Source: Chelatococcus sambhunathii (GTDB taxonomy: Bacteria; Pseudomonadota; Alphaproteobacteria; Rhizobiales; Methylopilaceae). From it: a stretch of 64,000 nucleotides of DNA. This document shows, in pieces, positions 60,979 to 64,000 of this stretch. The translations under genes were made by a program, and so were the position numbers. The notes below the pieces were generated by a model, which was given only the letters and a program-made list of their open reading frames with translations, ran no database searches and had not been told where the DNA came from. Numbering within the stretch: position 1 is the stretch's first letter; every line of letters starts with the position of its first letter. The stretch covers positions 41,474-105,473 of the forward strand of contig JADBEO010000012.1 in the NCBI GenBank assembly GCA_031316315.1, written 5' to 3'.

Positions 60979-61722
60979 TCAGGCCCGCGCGACGGCCAGC
61001 GCCGGACCCGCCGAGGTCAGCGAGCCGCGCACGCGTTCAACCTCGCCGGCGTTACGTCGCGCCTCCGGCGACAGCTCGATGCGGACGTCGTGTTCGATCC
61101 GCACGGGCGGGCCGCCGAGAACCACGACCCTGTCAGCGAGCCGAACCGCCTCCCGGCTGTCGTGGGTCACGAACAGGATTGTGGCGGGATGGCGCTGCAC
61201 CAGGTTCGCCAGCAGGTCGCGCAACCGGTCCGCCGTCTGCTCATCCAGCGATACGAACGGCTCGTCCATGAGGAGCAGATCGGGTTGCAGCGCGAAGGCG
61301 CGCGCCAGCGCGACCCGGCGCTGCATGCCGAGCGAGAGGCGCTCGGGATAGACGTCATGGGCGTCGGCGAGTCCCATCTCGGCGAGAACCGCCTTGGCGC
61401 GCTCGGCGCTCGCAGAACCCGGCTCCAGGGGAAGCGTCACGTTCTGAAGAACCGTCCGCCACGGGAGCAGGCGCGGGCTCTGAAACGCGTAGCCGATGCG
61501 CGGCGCCGCCTTGCTCTCGAACGTGACGCGTCCCTTGAAGTCGCGGTCGACGCCCGCGACGATGTTGAGCAGCGTCGTCTTGCCGAGGCCGGACGGTCCG
61601 AGCAGCGCGACGAAGCTCTTGTCCGCGACCTCGAGGCGGAAGTCGTGATAGAGGCCGCGCGCAGGGCCGCCGGCCACCGCCGGAAACACCTTTTCCGCGA
61701 TGTCGATGCGAACGGCCGTCAT
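60979..61722 (-). CDS. ABC transporter ATP-binding protein (taurine/nitrate type)
   Basis: 247-aa ATPase: Walker A GPSGLGKTT, YAFQSPRLLPWRTV, signature LSLGMQRRVALARAF, Walker B LLLMDEPFVSLDE and TILFVTHDSREAVRLADRV. It resembles SsuB/TauB, with the signature read LSLGM rather than LSGGM. ATG 61722 overlaps the permease stop as ATGA. The importer encoded by 60979-63539 probably takes up a small organic or inorganic compound; what it is cannot be told. Confidence 0.95.
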   Translation of the reverse strand: MTAVRIDIAEKVFPAVAGGPARGLYHDFRLEVADKSFVALLGPSGLGKTTLLNIVAGVDRDFKGRVTFESKAAPRIGYAFQSPRLLPWRTVLQNVTLPLEPGSASAERAKAVLAEMGLADAHDVYPERLSLGMQRRVALARAFALQPDLLLMDEPFVSLDEQTADRLRDLLANLVQRHPATILFVTHDSREAVRLADRVVVLGGPPVRIEHDVRIELSPEARRNAGEVERVRGSLTSAGPALAVARA

Positions 61723-62471
61723 CGCCGCCACCGATTGGCCGCCCGCTCCCAGGGCTGGATCAGGCCGAGCTCGATCGCCTGCACGATCAGGCCGAAAGCG
61801 AGCGCATAGGCGAGGATGGTCGCGACGTCCCAGAGCTGGAAGGCGGTCTGGAGTTCGAAGCCGACGCCGTTCGGCCGGCCGAGCAGTTCCACCACCAGCA
61901 CGATCTTCCACACGAGCGCCAAGCCGGACCGCGCGGCCGCCGCGAAATACGGCGCGAGCTGCGGCAGGATGACGTGGCGGAGCGTCTTCCACCGGCTGAA
62001 GCCGTAGATCCGCGCCATCTCCGCGAGGTCGCGGCTAAGCGCGGCGGCCCCTTCCCTGAGCGTGACGGCGACGTTCGGGATCTTGTTGATCGCGACGGCG
62101 GCGACAGCCGCGGATTCGACCAGCCCGAACCACACATAGCACAGCATGATAATGACGAGCGCCGGCAGGTTCAGGAACAGCACGATCCACGGACTGATCA
62201 GCCGGTCAGCCGTCGGCGACATGCCAAGGAAGATTCCGAGCGCTGAGCCGATGATCATGGCGAGCAGGAAGCTCGCCGCCACGCGCGCGAGCGTCACTGC
62301 GAGGTTGGAGAACAGCGCGCCGGCCTTGGCCGAGGCTATCAAGGCGTCGAGCACCAGCGGCGGCGTCGGCAGCAGCTTCGGATCACCGTAATAAAGCGCC
62401 GCCAGCCACCAGACAGCCACGAAGACGCCGAGCGAAAGCGCCCACCATGCCAGTCGCGAAACCGCCGTCAC
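61719..62471 (-). CDS. ABC transporter permease (taurine/nitrate type)
   Basis: 250-aa inner-membrane permease with about six helices and the BPD_transp_1 EAA-like loop (REGAAALSRDLAEMARIYGFSRWKTLRHVILPQL). Similar to SsuC/TauC. ATG 62471 lies 12 bases behind the binding-protein gene. Second gene of a three-gene importer operon. Confidence 0.95.
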   Translation of the reverse strand: MTAVSRLAWWALSLGVFVAVWWLAALYYGDPKLLPTPPLVLDALIASAKAGALFSNLAVTLARVAASFLLAMIIGSALGIFLGMSPTADRLISPWIVLFLNLPALVIIMLCYVWFGLVESAAVAAVAINKIPNVAVTLREGAAALSRDLAEMARIYGFSRWKTLRHVILPQLAPYFAAAARSGLALVWKIVLVVELLGRPNGVGFELQTAFQLWDVATILAYALAFGLIVQAIELGLIQPWERAANRWRR

Positions 62472-62483
62472 CGCGTGGACGCC

Positions 62484-63539
62484 TCAGACCTTCGAAGACC
62501 AGAACAGCCCAGGATCGAATCGCGGATTCGGACCGACGAACTCCTGGCCGCCGAGCTCAGACAGCAGCCCGTAGAGCTTCTGCGACGAGGCGAGATCGGC
62601 CTCGCCCCACGGATCCGGGATTCCGGCGCGAAAATAGTCCTTCAGACGCGCGAACTCCGCGTCGGACTGGACCTGCATAGACGGCCTCAGCCGCTGCCAC
62701 GCCTCGTCGGACTTTCTCAGCGTCTCGTTCGCAGCCTTGACGCCCGCGAAGAACGCGTCGAGCTGCGCGCCCTTCCTATCGGCCAGCTGGTCGCGCCAGA
62801 CGAAGCCCACGAGCGGCGGCGGCGGCTCGAGCCCGAGGCGCTTCATCACCTCCGAGACGTCGACGAGGCGCCGGTAGCCTTCCGCATCGAGACGCGCCGC
62901 GAAGTTCCAGAAGGTCAGCACGGCGTCGATGCGGCCGAGCCTCAGCTGCTCGTTCAGCAGAGGCGGCGCGCCGAACACCGGCTCCACCAAGGCTGCGATG
63001 TCGCCGTCGACCTCCTTGTGCGCGTAGGCGCGGAACAGGAGCCAGCTCTTGTCGATCGGCCCGCCGGCGACGCCGACCTTCTTGCCCTTGAGATCTGCGA
63101 GCTTCTCGATCTTCGAGTTCTTGCCGACCATGAGCGCGCCGAGCGCGGAGGAATAGGGCGCAAAGCGGAACGGCTCGCCCTCGATCCGGCGGCGCATCGC
63201 CCAGGGCCAGTCGCTGACGGCGAGATCGCACTGCCCGGCCTGGAGCGCGACCGTCAGGGCCTGCGTCGAGGCGAGCTCGAGGCGCTCGAACGGCGCCGCC
63301 TGCCCGGCCTTCTCGCTCTCGGCCTTGATGGTGTCGAGCAGCCAATTGACGGTGCCGAACTTCAGCGTCGAGATCTTCAGGGGCTCGGCTGCGCGGGAAA
63401 AGCCGGCCGACGCGCCGAACGCGATCGCCGCGCCGACGGCGAGGACGCCGCGCCGGCTGAAGGCGAGCGGCGACGAAACCGCATCCGAACCGGCTCTGGC
63501 ACCTTCGGCTCGCGGCGTCGTTCCGGACGACCAACGCAT
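62484..63539 (-). CDS. ABC transporter substrate-binding protein (taurine/nitrate type)
   Basis: 351-aa periplasmic binding protein: twin-Arg-containing leader (SRRGVLAVGAAIAFGASAGF), PLKISTLKFGTVNWLLDTIKAES, DLAVSDWPWAMRRR, LADLKGKKVGVAGGPIDKSWLLF, and FWNFAARLDAEGY. Resembles SsuA/TauA/NrtA-type proteins; the pocket residues do not identify the ligand. GGGAGA is before ATG 63539. First gene of the operon, next to fae and divergent from the truncated gene at the right edge, so a C1-related ligand is possible but unproven. Confidence 0.93.
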   Translation of the reverse strand: MRWSSGTTPRAEGARAGSDAVSSPLAFSRRGVLAVGAAIAFGASAGFSRAAEPLKISTLKFGTVNWLLDTIKAESEKAGQAAPFERLELASTQALTVALQAGQCDLAVSDWPWAMRRRIEGEPFRFAPYSSALGALMVGKNSKIEKLADLKGKKVGVAGGPIDKSWLLFRAYAHKEVDGDIAALVEPVFGAPPLLNEQLRLGRIDAVLTFWNFAARLDAEGYRRLVDVSEVMKRLGLEPPPPLVGFVWRDQLADRKGAQLDAFFAGVKAANETLRKSDEAWQRLRPSMQVQSDAEFARLKDYFRAGIPDPWGEADLASSQKLYGLLSELGGQEFVGPNPRFDPGLFWSSKV

Positions 63540-63841
63540 CCCTGTCTCCCTCGCGTCGCGTTCTTGTCTTTTTCGCTTACGCAGCGACCGCGATTTCGGT
63601 CCACCACGCACATTCGGGAACAATTTGCAATCGCTCACGCCACGCTCAAGCAATCATTACAACTTATTAATTTCTTATGCATTGCTTTCGGTCTTCAGCC
63701 GTCGTGAGTTGCGCGCCAGAATAGGCGGGAAGAAGTCCTTGGCCGAGCGGCGCTTCATGAGCAGATCGTCGGACTCGTCTCGCCCGCCGCCGCGCCTTAG
63801 ATAGCGCCGCCGAATCCAATGATCAGGGCCGCGTGACGACG
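63540..63841. other. Divergent region between the ABC operon and the right-edge gene
   Basis: About 300 bases. The middle (63620-63690) is AT-rich (ATTACAACTTATTAATTTCTTATGCA), and probably holds one or both promoters. An open minus-strand frame 63675-63893 has Arg-rich content and is not supported as a gene. Confidence 0.5.
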
Positions 63842-64000
63842 ATGCCATTCGATGTTCGGACGATAGGTCTGCGACACGGTCGATCGCAGGCAACGCTCCG
63901 CTCGATCGCCGCTGCGGCGGCCGCTCTCCTCTTCCTCTCGGCCCAGGCGCCGGCGCCTGAGAGCGCAGCGCCCTCCCCCGCGCCCGAAGCTCCGAAGACC
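63842..64000 (+). CDS. Exported protein, 3' truncated
   Basis: Only the first 53 codons are in the window. ATG 63842 (or GTG 63833 in frame) starts a basic stretch LRHGRSQATLRS, then a hydrophobic signal IAAAAAALLFLSAQAPA, then a Pro/Ala/Ser-rich linker APESAAPSPAPEAPKT running off the edge. It is an exported or anchored protein whose family cannot be known from this part. It is divergent from the importer operon. Confidence 0.72.
   Translation, partial: MPFDVRTIGLRHGRSQATLRSIAAAAAALLFLSAQAPAPESAAPSPAPEAPKT

Noticed and set aside
63675..63893. Minus-strand frame of 72 codons in the right-edge divergent region
   Set aside because: Overlaps the start of the exported gene at 63842, Arg-rich, no ribosome site or family features.
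63842..64000. Start of a xoxF or mxaF methanol dehydrogenase at the right edge
   Set aside because: The leader and Pro/Ala linker do not match the start of those proteins; too little sequence is present to assign.

Overview
The window looks like a chromosomal segment of a methylotrophic alphaproteobacterium of the Hyphomicrobiales (Methylobacterium/Methylopila-like). The evidence is the high GC content, a formaldehyde-activating enzyme gene (fae), a pqqA gene, a phasin, clpS-clpA, an NDUFS4-type complex I subunit, aerobic cobalamin genes (cobG-H-I-J) and the order divIC-pdhA-pdhB-pdhC-lpdA-lipA. There are no rRNA genes, CRISPR arrays, transposases or prophage genes. Two tRNA genes are present.

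Layout. 1-5.4 kb: a truncated cysteine-repeat protein, a HIT protein, azlC-azlD and clpS-clpA. 5.4-10.7 kb: phasin, a penicillin-binding carboxypeptidase with SPOR domain, a membrane J-domain protein, panC and two rhodanese-like genes. 10.7-15 kb: a cobG-cobH-cobI-(cbiG-cobJ fusion) operon. 15-24.6 kb: a stress-type membrane protein with a sigma-EcfG-like promoter, a solitary tricarboxylate-binding protein, a lytic transglycosylase, pssA-psd, an Atm1-type ABC exporter, a LysM protein and a LOG-family gene. 24.6-33.6 kb: XRE regulator, a pair of genes resembling mitochondrial complex I assembly factors, metC, an orphan pqqA, an L,D-transpeptidase, a 2OG-Fe(II) oxygenase, an ECF sigma/anti-sigma pair, tRNA-Arg, NDUFS4 and tRNA-Pro. 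33.6-40.6 kb: small proteins, DUF192, double cold-shock protein, sirtuin, gloA, VOC protein, sufT-like, sufS, lipA and GlsB. 40.6-48.6 kb: lpdA and the pyruvate dehydrogenase genes, with Uma2 and DUF5076 genes inserted, and a divIC-like gene. 48.6-54 kb: K+/H+ antiporter, thioredoxin-like protein, helicase and a Tat-exported protein.

54-64 kb is the most distinctive part. A SoxY-SoxZ fusion of the quinoprotein-dehydrogenase-associated type faces a minus-strand set made of two exported proteins, a response regulator and histidine kinase, and two more exported proteins, one cupredoxin-like. Next come fae and a taurine/nitrate-type ABC importer. With the orphan pqqA, this suggests a periplasmic system tied to PQQ-dependent C1 oxidation, whose function cannot be settled from sequence alone.

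Regulatory signals seen by eye include two good GGAAC-N16/17-CGTT-type (EcfG) promoters, a perfect TTAA-N7-TTAA CtrA-type box, paired TTGC-N3-GCAA palindromes upstream of the phasin gene, several intrinsic terminators and two palindromic intergenic elements. Most starts were chosen by Shine-Dalgarno spacing and family length, because many open frames extend well upstream of the likely start.
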